Shown in pieces: positions 1-8,800 of a stretch of 64,000 nucleotides of DNA (positions within the stretch are counted from its first letter, which is position 1; every line of letters begins with the position of its first letter). The stretch covers positions 1,805,786 through 1,869,785 of the forward strand of contig JAPPCR010000006.1 of assembly GCA_028875725.1 (NCBI GenBank), given 5' to 3'. The DNA is from Acidobacteriota bacterium (lineage in GTDB: Bacteria; Acidobacteriota; Thermoanaerobaculia; Multivoradales; Multivoraceae). Made by a program: the position numbers and the translations under genes. The notes beneath the pieces were generated by a model. That model did no database searches. It was not told where the DNA came from and worked only from the letters and a program-made list of their open reading frames with translations.

Positions 1-490
1 CTCTTTGAGGCCGCCGCGCACGGCCATACCTAGCGACTGCAATTCGAAGTCCTACACGTTGACGCTGCTTGCACTAGTCCGGGTGGCACCGGTCACGAAC
101 AAGCCCCGCTCCGCACACGCAATGGCAAAGTCTCCTCAGTGATGAAAGGGCCTCCGTCCCTTAGCGCTCAACGACGACGGCATGCCGACGAGCGGCCAAT
201 GACCTCACGGGCACTATCTAGTCGGCCAGTTGCGGCCAACAACGGACATTGGTGAGTGTTCGCAACCGACTCGGCCTCAACCCGTACATCTATGGCCTTG
301 ACGGCGCCCCGTCAAGACGCTGGGCCTCGGGCCTGGCGTTCAAGAAGAAACAGGGGGAGAGAACTTTCGGCCTCTCCCCTTTCTCGTTCAGACCCGGACG
401 GGCATCCGATAGCCTGAACACAAGAAGCGTCCGGTCGTACTATCTGCCCACTTCTGGCGAGAGCGCGGAACGAACCAGGAAGGGGGCAGA
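1..490. other. Non-coding or decayed region at left edge
   Basis: I see no convincing intact gene here. The only forward frame is a high-GC shadow with no family resemblance. On the minus strand, about 1-140 gives a protein-like stretch interrupted by an in-frame stop (residues FVTGATRTSASSVNV, stop, then DFELQSLGMAVRGGLKE), which may be a decayed gene whose family I do not recognise. Two hairpins lie at 297-316 and 354-379. A segment at 309-337 is about 85 percent identical to 1519-1548 on the far side of the broken toxin gene, so the area has been rearranged. Confidence 0.5.
297..379 (+). terminator. Tandem hairpins, terminator-like
   Basis: The first hairpin (297-316) has a perfect 8-bp stem, CTTGACGG/CCGTCAAG, with loop CGCC. 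The second (354-379) has an 8-bp stem, GGGGAGAG/CTCTCCCC, and a 10-nt loop, followed by TTTCTCGTT. The second belongs to the same sequence family as the hairpins ending the two TonB receptor genes at 5666-5691 and 9581-9606. That suggests a related transcription unit once ended here, although no gene remains upstream. Confidence 0.5.
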
Positions 491-727
491 ATGGCCCGGA
501 CGATCGGAGCCGCCCAGTTCAAGGAGAAGTGTCTGGCGCTTCTCGATCAGGTCGACCCGGATGGCGTGGTGATCACCAAACCCGGACGCCCCGTAGCCAA
601 GCTAATCCCGGTCGCGCGAACGTCAGAGCACCTGATCGGCAGTCTCAAAGGCAGAATCCGCGTCCACGGAGACATCATGAGCACAGGTGTCAAGTGGGAT
701 GCCGAGTCCTTGACACCCACACCCTGA
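491..727 (+). CDS. Type II toxin-antitoxin antitoxin, Phd/YefM family
   Basis: This is a 78-residue Phd/YefM-type antitoxin. It opens with the typical MARTIGAAQFKEKCLALLDQ helix, followed by VVITKPGRPVAKLIPV, the signature of the DNA-binding/dimerisation fold, and a C-terminal GDIMSTGVKWDAES tail that in relatives wraps the cognate PIN toxin. The partner should be a VapC-like PIN RNase directly downstream. Here that gene is broken (706-1717), so the antitoxin is an orphan. Its natural stop after WDAES appears lost and the frame runs six residues into the old toxin start. Such proteins normally repress their own promoter; no operator was identified. The short AGGAAGGGGG stretch just upstream could serve as ribosome-binding site. 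Confidence 0.82.
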   Translation: MARTIGAAQFKEKCLALLDQVDPDGVVITKPGRPVAKLIPVARTSEHLIGSLKGRIRVHGDIMSTGVKWDAESLTPTP

Positions 728-768
728 TCCACACGAACGGCACCGGCTGCGGCCCGAACGACCGCAGC

Positions 769-1401
769 TCAGGACAGCAGGTCGCGGAAGAGGAGGATCA
801 TCAGGGACACCGTCGTACCGGTGTAGAGCGTCAGACCGACGCCCATGAACCAGAGGATGAGCCTCAGGCGGCCGTCCAGGCCGTCGAACCGCGCGTTGAC
901 TTCGCCCCTGAACCCCTCGAACCGAGCGTTCATCTCGTCCCGCGCACCGTCGAACCGGGCATTGAACTCGTCCCGCGCACTGTCGAACCGGGCATTGACA
1001 CCGTCGAACCGGGCGTTGACCTCGCCTCGCGCACTGTCGAACCGGGCATTGACACCGTCGAACCGGGCGTTGACCTCGCCTCGCGCACTGTCGAACCGGG
1101 CATTGACGCCGTCGAACCGGGCGTTGACCTCGTCTCGCGCACTGTCGAACCGGGCATCGACACCGTCGAACCGGGCGTTGACCTCCTCCCGCGCGCCGTC
1201 GAACCTGGTACTGAACTCACTCCTCAGACCGTCCACCGCAGAGCGAACAGCGGCGATCTCGCGCTGCATCTCGATGCGGAAAGCCCGGTCCTCGCCGGTC
1301 ACCTCGACCAGCGCCTGGGCCTGTTCATCGCCGAAACCGGCCTCCCTGAGGCGTCGTCTCGTCATGGCGTCGTCGGAGCCTACTACGGCGGTTCCCTGCA
1401 T
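769..1401 (-). CDS. Coiled-coil repeat protein with C-terminal membrane anchor
   Basis: This 210-residue protein has three parts. Residues 1-60 are charged (MTRRRLREAGFGDEQAQALV, then a helix rich in Glu/Arg). Residues about 60-170 are an array of NARFDGVNARFDSARGEV units, an obvious long coiled coil. The end is a hydrophobic span, RLILWFMGVGLTLYTGTTVSLMILLF, predicted to cross the membrane. The layout (amphipathic helix, repeats, tail anchor) resembles DUF1640/CCDC90-like or Borrelia Bdr-like proteins; I cannot assign a function. Met13 (MTRRRL, about 1365) is a plausible alternative start. The gene lies inside the broken PIN toxin on the opposite strand and has no operon partner. The repeats could change copy number by slippage or recombination. 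Confidence 0.6.
   Translation of the reverse strand: MQGTAVVGSDDAMTRRRLREAGFGDEQAQALVEVTGEDRAFRIEMQREIAAVRSAVDGLRSEFSTRFDGAREEVNARFDGVDARFDSARDEVNARFDGVNARFDSARGEVNARFDGVNARFDSARGEVNARFDGVNARFDSARDEFNARFDGARDEMNARFEGFRGEVNARFDGLDGRLRLILWFMGVGLTLYTGTTVSLMILLFRDLLS
974..1189. repeat. 54-bp tandem repeat, four near-identical copies
   Basis: Four head-to-tail 54-bp units begin at 974, 1028, 1082 and 1136, each starting CGCGCACTGTCGAACCGGGC. They differ at only a few positions, for example ATTGACACC versus ATTGACGCC or ATCGACACC. Degenerate half-units extend to both sides. Each unit encodes 18 residues, so expansion or contraction keeps the minus-strand reading frame and only changes coiled-coil length. 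Confidence 0.9.
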
Positions 1402-1839
1402 CGTCTCGATCTCCCGTGGTGACGAAGAGCCCGATACCGCTCGGGCCTCTACAGGATCCAGACGGATTCGGCGAAGTCCCCTTTGTGCGGTCGCCCAACT
1501 CCAGGAGCGACGCCCATGAAGAACGCTGGGTCTCGGACTTGGCGTTCAACACTCACATCTTGATCCGCAGCCTCGAGGATGCTCTGGGTCCCGCGGCGAT
1601 CCGGCCGACGAGCTGATCGCGGCAACCGGCGTCGTCGAGCAGGTGCCCCTGCTCACGCGGGACGGGAAGATCCGCGCCTCACGGCTCGTGCCGCTGGCGC
1701 GCGAGCCGCAGCGCTGAGCAGAGACCTCTCCAGAGAGTCGCCCCTGAGCTCCCGGAGAACGTCCACTACCGCCGATGGCGTGCCCTCGATCCAACGATCT
1801 GGATCCAGCACACCATTTCAAGGCCAGTCCGCCCCGTTC

Positions 1840-1867
1840 TTGACATCCGTCCAGCCCGTCATATAGT
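1840..1867 (+). promoter_or_regulatory. Sigma70-type promoter for first TonB receptor
   Basis: TTGACA at 1840-1845 and TATAGT at 1862-1867 are separated by 16 bp, 45 bp before the start codon. The same arrangement recurs at 5758-5785 before the paralogous gene with a diverged spacer, which supports function. A strong ribosome-binding site (GAGGAGGAGCT) follows at about 1899-1909. Confidence 0.75.
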
Positions 1868-1911
1868 GCTCTCTTCCCATTCCCGTACAACTTGATCCGA
1901 GGAGGAGCTCT

Positions 1912-4900
1912 ATGAAGCGACTCGCAGCGGTCCTGATGTTGCTGGTCCCGTTCGGTGCCTTGGCCGACGCACCGGAGACGGCAACCGTCAGCGGCACGAT
2001 CGTTGACCCGGGAGGCTCTGCGCTTCCGGGCGTCAGCATCACCCTGTCCAGTGAGCGTGGCGACAAGTACGCGATCACGGACGAGAACGGCCAGTTTCGG
2101 TTCGTCGGCGTCGTACCAGGTGAGTACCACCTGAAGGCGGAACTCCAGGGCCTGGGCGAAGCCGCCGCTACCTTCCACGCCGCGGCGGGCGACCGGCAGT
2201 CGGTCGACCTCACGCTGCAGGCCGCCATCGAGGGCGAAGTGACCGTCACCGGCGAAACGCCCATGGTCGACAAGTTCAACATCACCGCGGGCAGCACGGT
2301 CACGTCGGAGATCGGCGAGCAGACCGCCGGCACGACGCGGACCTACTACGGCGTCATCAACGCCCTGCCCGGCGTCACCGCCGACGCGGAAAACGACGAC
2401 ATCCAGCAGACGCGGCCCTCGGTCAACGGCACCCACTTCGCCGACCAGGGTGTCTACATCGACGGCGTCGACACGACGTTCGCCAAGTTCGGCGGCAGCC
2501 GGGTCTTCCTCCCCACCACGGCGGTCACCGAGGTCTCCATGGAGGCCGGCGGTGCCTCAGCCGAGTACGGCCGCTACATCGGCTCCTCGACCAACGTGAT
2601 CGTCAAGTCGGGCACTAACCGGTGGCACGTCGACGCGCTCTGGCAGCGCCAGGCGATCGACTGGGGTGCCGACTACAAGGACCAGCCGGCCCTCGACCAG
2701 CGGCAGAACAAGCCATATCCGGTCGACTGGTTCCGGCGTTGCCACGGCGACGAACGGGACGCGGGAAGGGGGCAGATCCCGTCTGGCGACCTGAGTTCGG
2801 AGCTGTTCACGACGAACCGCGAGCCCTGCCTGCCCGGCAGCGATGAGTGGGCCGGCGCTTCCGACGGCTACGAGTTCTCGGCCGGCGGCCCGATCCAGCG
2901 GGACAAGTTCTGGTTCTTCCTCGGCGTCAGCGAGTTCGACGACGCGTACTCCGAGCGGCTGATCGGCGGCGACCCGTACGACATCAGCCTGTTCAACGAC
3001 GCGCGCATCTTCAAGCTGAACATGCAGCCGACCGCGAGCCATTCGTTCGCCGCCTCGGCCATCGACACACCGGCGTTCCGGAACTACTTCCACATTCCGT
3101 CATCGGACTACTGGACCCCGACGCCGCACGAGAACGACAGCGTGCTGTCGACGGTCAACTGGAACTACGCCGTCACGAGCAACTGGTACCTAGAGGCGAA
3201 GATCGCCTTCCAGGAGACCCAGGAGAACAAGTACCTCGCCTGCTACAACAAGCTGGAGCAGGAGAACCCCGAGGTCCTGAACGTCGACGGCATTCCGATT
3301 CTCGAGTGGCTTGCCCAGGACAACTTCCCCAACGCCTCGGCGCGCATGGTGGAGACCTGCCTGCAGGCCAAGTCGCTCGACCGCGGTCCCATCGCCGGCC
3401 ACATGGCGACGAACACCTCGGGTGGCGACACCAGCTACCCGCTGCGATTCCCGTTCCGACCCGAACTCGGCATCTTCTACCCCGGCAACAACTACAACGT
3501 GTACCGGGACAACGAGAACCTTGAGGCCTGGCACAACGGCTGGATCCTCTCCGACGGCTTCGGCTTCAACGCGTTTCCGCGCGAGCAGGCGAACGTCGGC
3601 CTGACCCAGTTCATCGGCGCGAACCACGAACTGAAGTACGGCCTGGACTACCAGGACACGAAGTGGGAGGGCGAGAACGCCCGCGTGCCGCTGTTCAACG
3701 GCTGGGGTTTCGATGCCACCAACCCCTTCGGCTACTACCAGGCCGGGTCGATGGAGGACGATTCGTGCTCCCTGCTGCGGGGCTATACGACGTCGCCTGA
3801 CAACCCGAACTTCCTGGGCTCGACGACGCGCGGCCGCGGTTGCTACTTCGTCGACTACAACTCGCCGCTCCTGACCTGCGAGGGGAATCACACGGACGGG
3901 ATGCCGCACCGGCCGACCCAGATCGACAGGGTGAACGGCGAGATCGTCCGCACGATCGGCACCTGCGTCGGCCGCGGCAGCGGCGACACGGAGGTCCGAA
4001 ACGTCGGCTTCTTCGCCCGTGACCGCTTCACGATCGGCGACCACTGGGTGATCAACCTCGGCCTCCGGGCGGAAGTCCAGGAGGCCTGGAACGACGTTCG
4101 GCGCCAGGTCGTGGACGACACCTACGTCGACCCGCGGATCAACATCGCCTATGACATCAAGGGCGACGGCGCCCTGTTGCTCAACGCAACGTGGGGTCAA
4201 TACCACGCGATGCTCAACCAGGCGTGGATCTCCGGCGGCGACGTGGCCCGTCCCAGCATGCACGACCTGTGGAACGGGTACGAAGGCCGCGAGGTCTTCC
4301 TCTTCTGCGACGCAGGAGACGTCTTCGGGATGAACCTCCTGAGGTCGATCGGCTACGTCAGCTACGACTGCAACCACCCGTCGCGGCGCGACACGATCCG
4401 CAACGACACGGTCGGCGCCGGGATCCCTGGCTACAACCTGTCGTGGGAGCTGGCGCAGCCCGGCCTCATGTGGGACGCGGTCCAGGAGGGCTACTACGAC
4501 TTCGACATCCAGACCTACTACAAGCAGGAGGCGATCATCGGCCTCGAGTGGCAGTTCCGCCCGGACTGGGCGCTGGATGTCAAGTACATCGACTGGCAGT
4601 TGCAGGACATGATGTTCTCCAACTTCCAGCTCGACTACCGGGGCCGTAACATCGGCATCACGGAGAACTACCACGACCTGGAGAAGATCGTTCTCGCGTT
4701 CGACGACGCGAGAAGGGACAGGTGGGCGGCGGCAGGCTTCGATGAAGCCGACCGCACGAGCGCGGTCAACCGTGAGGCCCTGGCCAACGCGGATCCGGCG
4801 AAGAACTCCTACCGGGGTCTGCAGGTCCAGTTGAACCGCAGGTTCGCCGACGGCTGGGCGCTCTACAACAACGTGGCCTGGTCCGAGACGGACACCACGG

Positions 4901-5616
4901 GCGGAGGCGTCTGGTGGAACAACACGGACAGCGGCTACCTGGAACTGGCTCACGTGAACCTCGGCGAGGGTCACCTCGAGGATTGCCAGGAAAGCCAGAC
5001 GGAACCTGATCGCCGCACCGGCAGGACGAGGACGTACCCCGAGGACTGCTTCGCGCGGCTGTCGCAGTTCATCGGCATGCCGGGCAGCATGATCAACCAG
5101 CGCGGCCCGAACCACGTGTACGACCGCACCTGGATCTACAACTCCTTCGGGTTCAAGACCTGGCGGATCGGTAACCAGGATCTGACGCTGGGTGGTCACC
5201 TGACCTTCCAGACCGGCACTCCCTGGTACCGGTCGGAAGGCGCCGGCGTCGGCGCCGCGAAGACCTGCGCCCCGGGCGCCAGGCCTTCCGGTCTCCGGAC
5301 CTGCCCGCCGATCACTCCCTCCGATCCGACCAGCGACGCGCGACCGGGCACGGCGAACTCCGGTGTCGGCGTTCGCCTGTTCCCGGCGGGCGCGGAGGGA
5401 CACCGGACCGCGGATGAGTACACGGTCAACCTGAGCGGCGCATGGGGCTTCCCCATGGGCTACCGGGACGTTCGTGGCGAACTCCGGGTCGAGGTCCTGA
5501 ACGCGACGAACCAGCAGCGTCGTCGCGATTGGGATGGTCGTGGCGAGGTCTACCCGGTGCGCCGGTTCTTCCAGCGCCCGCGGACGATCCGGGCCAACAT
5601 CAAGTTCCGGTTCTAG
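1912..5616 (+). CDS. Oar-like TonB-dependent outer-membrane receptor, copy 1
   Basis: This 1,234-residue outer-membrane transporter has a signal peptide (residues 1-19, cleaved around ALA-DAPE). A carboxypeptidase-regulatory-like domain follows at about 24-105 (VSGTIVDPGGSALPGVSITL, FRFVGVVPGEYHLKAELQG). The plug is at about 115-235 (VTVTGETPMVDKF, PSVNGTHFADQGVYIDGVDT, VIVKSGTNRWH). A long 22-strand-type barrel closes on IKFRF, with the terminal Phe required for Bam-dependent assembly. The size fits the Oar/Cna-B TonB receptors expanded in Acidobacteriota. The substrate is unknown; such receptors import bulky ligands using TonB/ExbB energy. It has its own promoter and UUCG terminator and is followed by a near-identical paralogue. 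Confidence 0.93.
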   Translation: MKRLAAVLMLLVPFGALADAPETATVSGTIVDPGGSALPGVSITLSSERGDKYAITDENGQFRFVGVVPGEYHLKAELQGLGEAAATFHAAAGDRQSVDLTLQAAIEGEVTVTGETPMVDKFNITAGSTVTSEIGEQTAGTTRTYYGVINALPGVTADAENDDIQQTRPSVNGTHFADQGVYIDGVDTTFAKFGGSRVFLPTTAVTEVSMEAGGASAEYGRYIGSSTNVIVKSGTNRWHVDALWQRQAIDWGADYKDQPALDQRQNKPYPVDWFRRCHGDERDAGRGQIPSGDLSSELFTTNREPCLPGSDEWAGASDGYEFSAGGPIQRDKFWFFLGVSEFDDAYSERLIGGDPYDISLFNDARIFKLNMQPTASHSFAASAIDTPAFRNYFHIPSSDYWTPTPHENDSVLSTVNWNYAVTSNWYLEAKIAFQETQENKYLACYNKLEQENPEVLNVDGIPILEWLAQDNFPNASARMVETCLQAKSLDRGPIAGHMATNTSGGDTSYPLRFPFRPELGIFYPGNNYNVYRDNENLEAWHNGWILSDGFGFNAFPREQANVGLTQFIGANHELKYGLDYQDTKWEGENARVPLFNGWGFDATNPFGYYQAGSMEDDSCSLLRGYTTSPDNPNFLGSTTRGRGCYFVDYNSPLLTCEGNHTDGMPHRPTQIDRVNGEIVRTIGTCVGRGSGDTEVRNVGFFARDRFTIGDHWVINLGLRAEVQEAWNDVRRQVVDDTYVDPRINIAYDIKGDGALLLNATWGQYHAMLNQAWISGGDVARPSMHDLWNGYEGREVFLFCDAGDVFGMNLLRSIGYVSYDCNHPSRRDTIRNDTVGAGIPGYNLSWELAQPGLMWDAVQEGYYDFDIQTYYKQEAIIGLEWQFRPDWALDVKYIDWQLQDMMFSNFQLDYRGRNIGITENYHDLEKIVLAFDDARRDRWAAAGFDEADRTSAVNREALANADPAKNSYRGLQVQLNRRFADGWALYNNVAWSETDTTGGGVWWNNTDSGYLELAHVNLGEGHLEDCQESQTEPDRRTGRTRTYPEDCFARLSQFIGMPGSMINQRGPNHVYDRTWIYNSFGFKTWRIGNQDLTLGGHLTFQTGTPWYRSEGAGVGAAKTCAPGARPSGLRTCPPITPSDPTSDARPGTANSGVGVRLFPAGAEGHRTADEYTVNLSGAWGFPMGYRDVRGELRVEVLNATNQQRRRDWDGRGEVYPVRRFFQRPRTIRANIKFRF

Positions 5617-5665
5617 ACCGGAACGACAGAACCCGGGGCTTCGGTCCCCGGTTCAAGGGAAACGA

Positions 5666-5700
5666 GGGGAGAGAGCTTCGGCTCTCTCCCCTTTCTCTTT
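5666..5700 (+). terminator. Intrinsic terminator with C(UUCG)G tetraloop
   Basis: An 11-bp perfect stem, GGGGAGAGAGC/GCTCTCTCCCC, is closed by a UUCG tetraloop, the extra-stable C(UUCG)G arrangement, and followed by TTTCTCTTT. A second GC hairpin (CCGGGG/CCCCGG, about 5633-5651) precedes it. It ends the first receptor gene; a close relative ends the second. Confidence 0.88.
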
Positions 5701-5757
5701 CCGCGGCAACGGTATCCGGCTGCGGCCGTCCAAGATTCTGGATCCGCGCCCGCCTCT

Positions 5758-5785
5758 TTGACATCGCTCCGGCCCGGCATATAGT
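5758..5785 (+). promoter_or_regulatory. Sigma70-type promoter for second TonB receptor
   Basis: TTGACA (5758-5763) and TATAGT (5780-5785) with a 16-bp spacer duplicate the arrangement at 1840-1867, while spacer and flanks have diverged. The ribosome-binding site GAGGAGGAGCTC lies at about 5817-5828. With a terminator between them, the two paralogues are separate transcription units. Confidence 0.75.
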
Positions 5786-5829
5786 GCAGCCCTTGTCTTT
5801 CCCAACAACTTGATCCGAGGAGGAGCTCA

Positions 5830-8800
5830 ATGAAGCGACTCGCAGTGGCTCTGATGCTGCTGGTCCCGTTCGGCGCATTTGCCGATGCACCGGAGACCGC
5901 AACTGTCAGCGGCACGATCGTTGACCCGGGAGGCTCGGCGCTTCCAGGCGTCAGCGTCACCCTGTCCAGTGAGCGCGGCGACAAGTTCGCGATCACGAAC
6001 GAGAACGGCCAGTTCCGGTTTGTCGGTGTCGTGCCCGGCGCCTACAATCTGAAAGCGGAACTGCAAGGCTTGGGCGAGGCCGCGGCCGAGTTCCACGCCG
6101 CCGCCGGCGACCGGCAGGACCTCGACCTGACGCTGCAGGCAGCAATCGAGGGCGAGGTGACCGTCACCGGTGAAACGCCCATGGTCGACAAGTTCAACGT
6201 CACCGCGGGCAGCACCGTCACGTCCGAGATCGGCGAGCAGACCGCTGGCACGACGCGCACCTACTACGGCGTCATCAACGCACTGCCCGGCGTCACGTCG
6301 GACGCGCGCAACGACGACATCCAGCAGACGCGTCCGGCGGTCAACGGCACGCACTTCGCGGATCAGGGCGTCTACATCGACGGCGTCGACACAACGTTCG
6401 CCAAGTTCGGCGGCAGCCGCGTCTTCCTTCCCACCACGGCCGTGACCGAGGTGTCGATGGAGGCGGGCGGTTCCTCCGCCGAGTACGGCCGCTACATCGG
6501 CTCCTCGACCAACGTCATCGTGAAGTCGGGCACGAACCGGTGGCACGTCGACGCCCTCTGGCAGCGCCAGGCGATCAACTGGGGCGCGGACTACAAGGAT
6601 CAGCCCTCGCTGGCTGAACGCCGCACTCAGCCCTATCCCGTGGACTGGTTCCGACGCTGCCACGGCGACGAGCGCGACGCCGGCCGCGGCCAGATCGCTC
6701 CCAGCCTCGTGCAGGAAGCCATCACGACCAACCGCGAAGCGTGTCTGCCCGGTTCCGATGAATGGGCGGGCGCGTCCGACGGCTACGAGTTCTCGGCCGG
6801 CGGCCCGATCCAGCGCGACAAGTTCTGGTTCTTCCTCGGCGTCAGCGAGTTCGACGACGCCTATAACGAGCGCCTGCTCGGCGGCGACCCGTACGACGTC
6901 AGCCTGTTCAACGACGCCCGCATCTTCAAGCTGAACATGCAGCCGAGCGCGAACCACTCGTTCGCCGCCTCGGCGATCGACACGCCGGCGTTCCGGAACT
7001 ACTTCAACGACCAGTCCTCCGACTACTGGACGCCGACGCCGCACGAGAACGACAGCGTCCTGTCGACGGTCAACTGGAACTACGCGATCTCCGGCAACTG
7101 GTACCTGGAAGCCAAGGTCGCGTTCCAGGAGACGCAGGAGAACAAGTACCTCGCCTGCTACAACAAGCTGGAGCAGGAGAACCCCGAGGTCCTGAACCCC
7201 GACGGCATTCCGCTGCTTGAATGGCTGGCCCAGGACAACTTCCCCAACGCGTCGGCGCGCATGGTGGAGACCTGCCTGCAGGCCAAGTCGCTCGACCGCG
7301 GTCCGATCGCCGGACACAGCGCGACGAACACCTCGGGCGGCGACACCAGCTACCCGCTGCGGTTCCCGTTCAACCCGAGCCTGGGCATCTTCTACCCCGG
7401 CAACAACTACAATGTGTACCGGGACAACGAGAACCTGCAGGCCTGGCACAACGGCTGGATCCTCTCCGACGGCTTCGGCTTCAACGCCTTCCCGCGCGAG
7501 CAGGCGAACGTCGGCCTGACCCAGTTCATCGGCGCCAACCACGAGCTGAAGTACGGCCTGGACTACCAGGACACGAAGTGGGAGGGCGAGAACGCCCGTG
7601 TGCCGCTGCTCAACGGCTGGGGCTTCGATCCCACGAGTCCCTTCGGCTACTACCAGTCCGGGACGCTGGCCGAGGATTCGTGTTCGCTCCTGCGGGGCAT
7701 CAACACCTCGCCAGAGAACCCGAACTTCGTCGGCGGCACGACCCGCGGCCGCGGCTGCTATTTCGTCGACTACAACTCGCCGCTCCTGACCTGCGAGGGC
7801 AACCACACCGACGGTCTCCCGCACCGGCCGACCCAGATCGAGCGGGTGAACGGGGAGATCGTCCGTACCGTGGGTACCTGCGTCGGCCGCGGCACCGGCG
7901 ACACGGAGGTCCGGGACATCGGCTTCTACGTCCGGGACCGGTTCACGATCGGCGATCACTGGGTGGTCAACCTCGGCCTTCGTGCGGAACAGCAGGAAGC
8001 CTGGAACGACGTTCGGCGCCGGGTCGTCAACGACACATACGTCGACCCCCGGATCAACATCTCGTACGACATCAAGGGTGACGGCGCCCTGCTGCTCAAC
8101 GCCAACTGGGGGCAGTACCACGCCATGCTCAACCAGGCCTGGATCTCCGGCGGCGACGTCGCACGGCCCAGCCTGCACGACCTGTGGAACGGGTACGAAG
8201 GCCGCGAAGTCTTCCTGTTCTGCGACCCGCTCGATGTCGTCGGCATGGGCATCCTGAAGGCGATCGGCTACGTCGACTACGACTGCAACTCGCCGTCGCG
8301 CCGCGACACGATCCGCGACGGCACGGTCGGCGCCCCGGTTCCCGGTTACAACCTGTCCTGGGAGCTGGCGCAGCCGGGTCTCATGTGGGACGCGGTCGCG
8401 GCCGGGCTCTACGACTTCGACATCCAGACCTACTACAAGCAGGAGGCGATTCTCGGCCTGGAGTGGCAGTTCCGCCCCGACTGGGCGCTGGACGTCAAGT
8501 ACATCGACTGGCAGATGCAGGACATGATGTTCTCCAACTTCCAGCTCGACCACCGGGGGCGGGCCATCGGCATCACGGAGAACTACCACGATCTGGAGAA
8601 GATCGTGCTGGCCTTCGACGACGCCCGCGCACAGCGGTGGGCGGACGCCGGCTTCGATGAGGCGGACCGGCCGAGCGCGGTCAATCGCGACGCTCTCGCC
8701 AATGCGGACCCGTCGAAGAACTCGTACCGCGGCCTCCAGGTCCAGTTGAACCGGCGTTTCGCCGACGGCTGGGCGCTCTACAACAACGTGGCCTGGTCCG

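Larger units (their letters stand above)
706..1717 (+). pseudogene. Disrupted PIN-domain (VapC-like) toxin
   Basis: Right after the antitoxin, the frame starting at 706 reads VLDTHTLIH, the canonical first strand of a PIN nuclease with its first catalytic Asp. It loses similarity after about 750. About 840 bp later, in another frame (1595-1717), the sequence reads GDPADELIAATGVVEQVPLL followed by TRDGKIRASRLVPLAREPQR and a stop. This is the C-terminal third of a PIN toxin with its conserved DPAD motif and late Asp (TRD). The two ends belong to one toxin interrupted by the segment holding the coiled-coil gene on the opposite strand. A second DTH-like stretch (NTHILIRSLEDALG, about 1546-1588) may be a further remnant. 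The toxin is very unlikely to be functional. Confidence 0.65.

Noticed and set aside
1..140. Minus-strand decayed gene (FVTGATRTSASSVNV, stop, DFELQSLGMAVRGGLKE)
   Set aside because: It looks protein-like but has an in-frame stop and matches no family I can name; the left edge prevents checking.
974..1189. Possible CRISPR array
   Set aside because: Repeats are contiguous 54-bp units without unique spacers and lie inside a coding frame.
529..1422. Plus-strand 297-codon frame over the 54-bp repeats (TVEPGIDTVEPGVDL units)
   Set aside because: It is the complement of the minus-strand coiled-coil gene, which has a plausible N-terminus, heptad pattern and membrane tail. The plus-frame repeats have no known counterpart. 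The start of this frame instead contains the PIN toxin remnant.
1546..1588. Second PIN N-terminus (NTHILIRSLEDALG)
   Set aside because: The motif lacks the catalytic Asp and is short. It could be a remnant but may be chance; mentioned only under the pseudogene.
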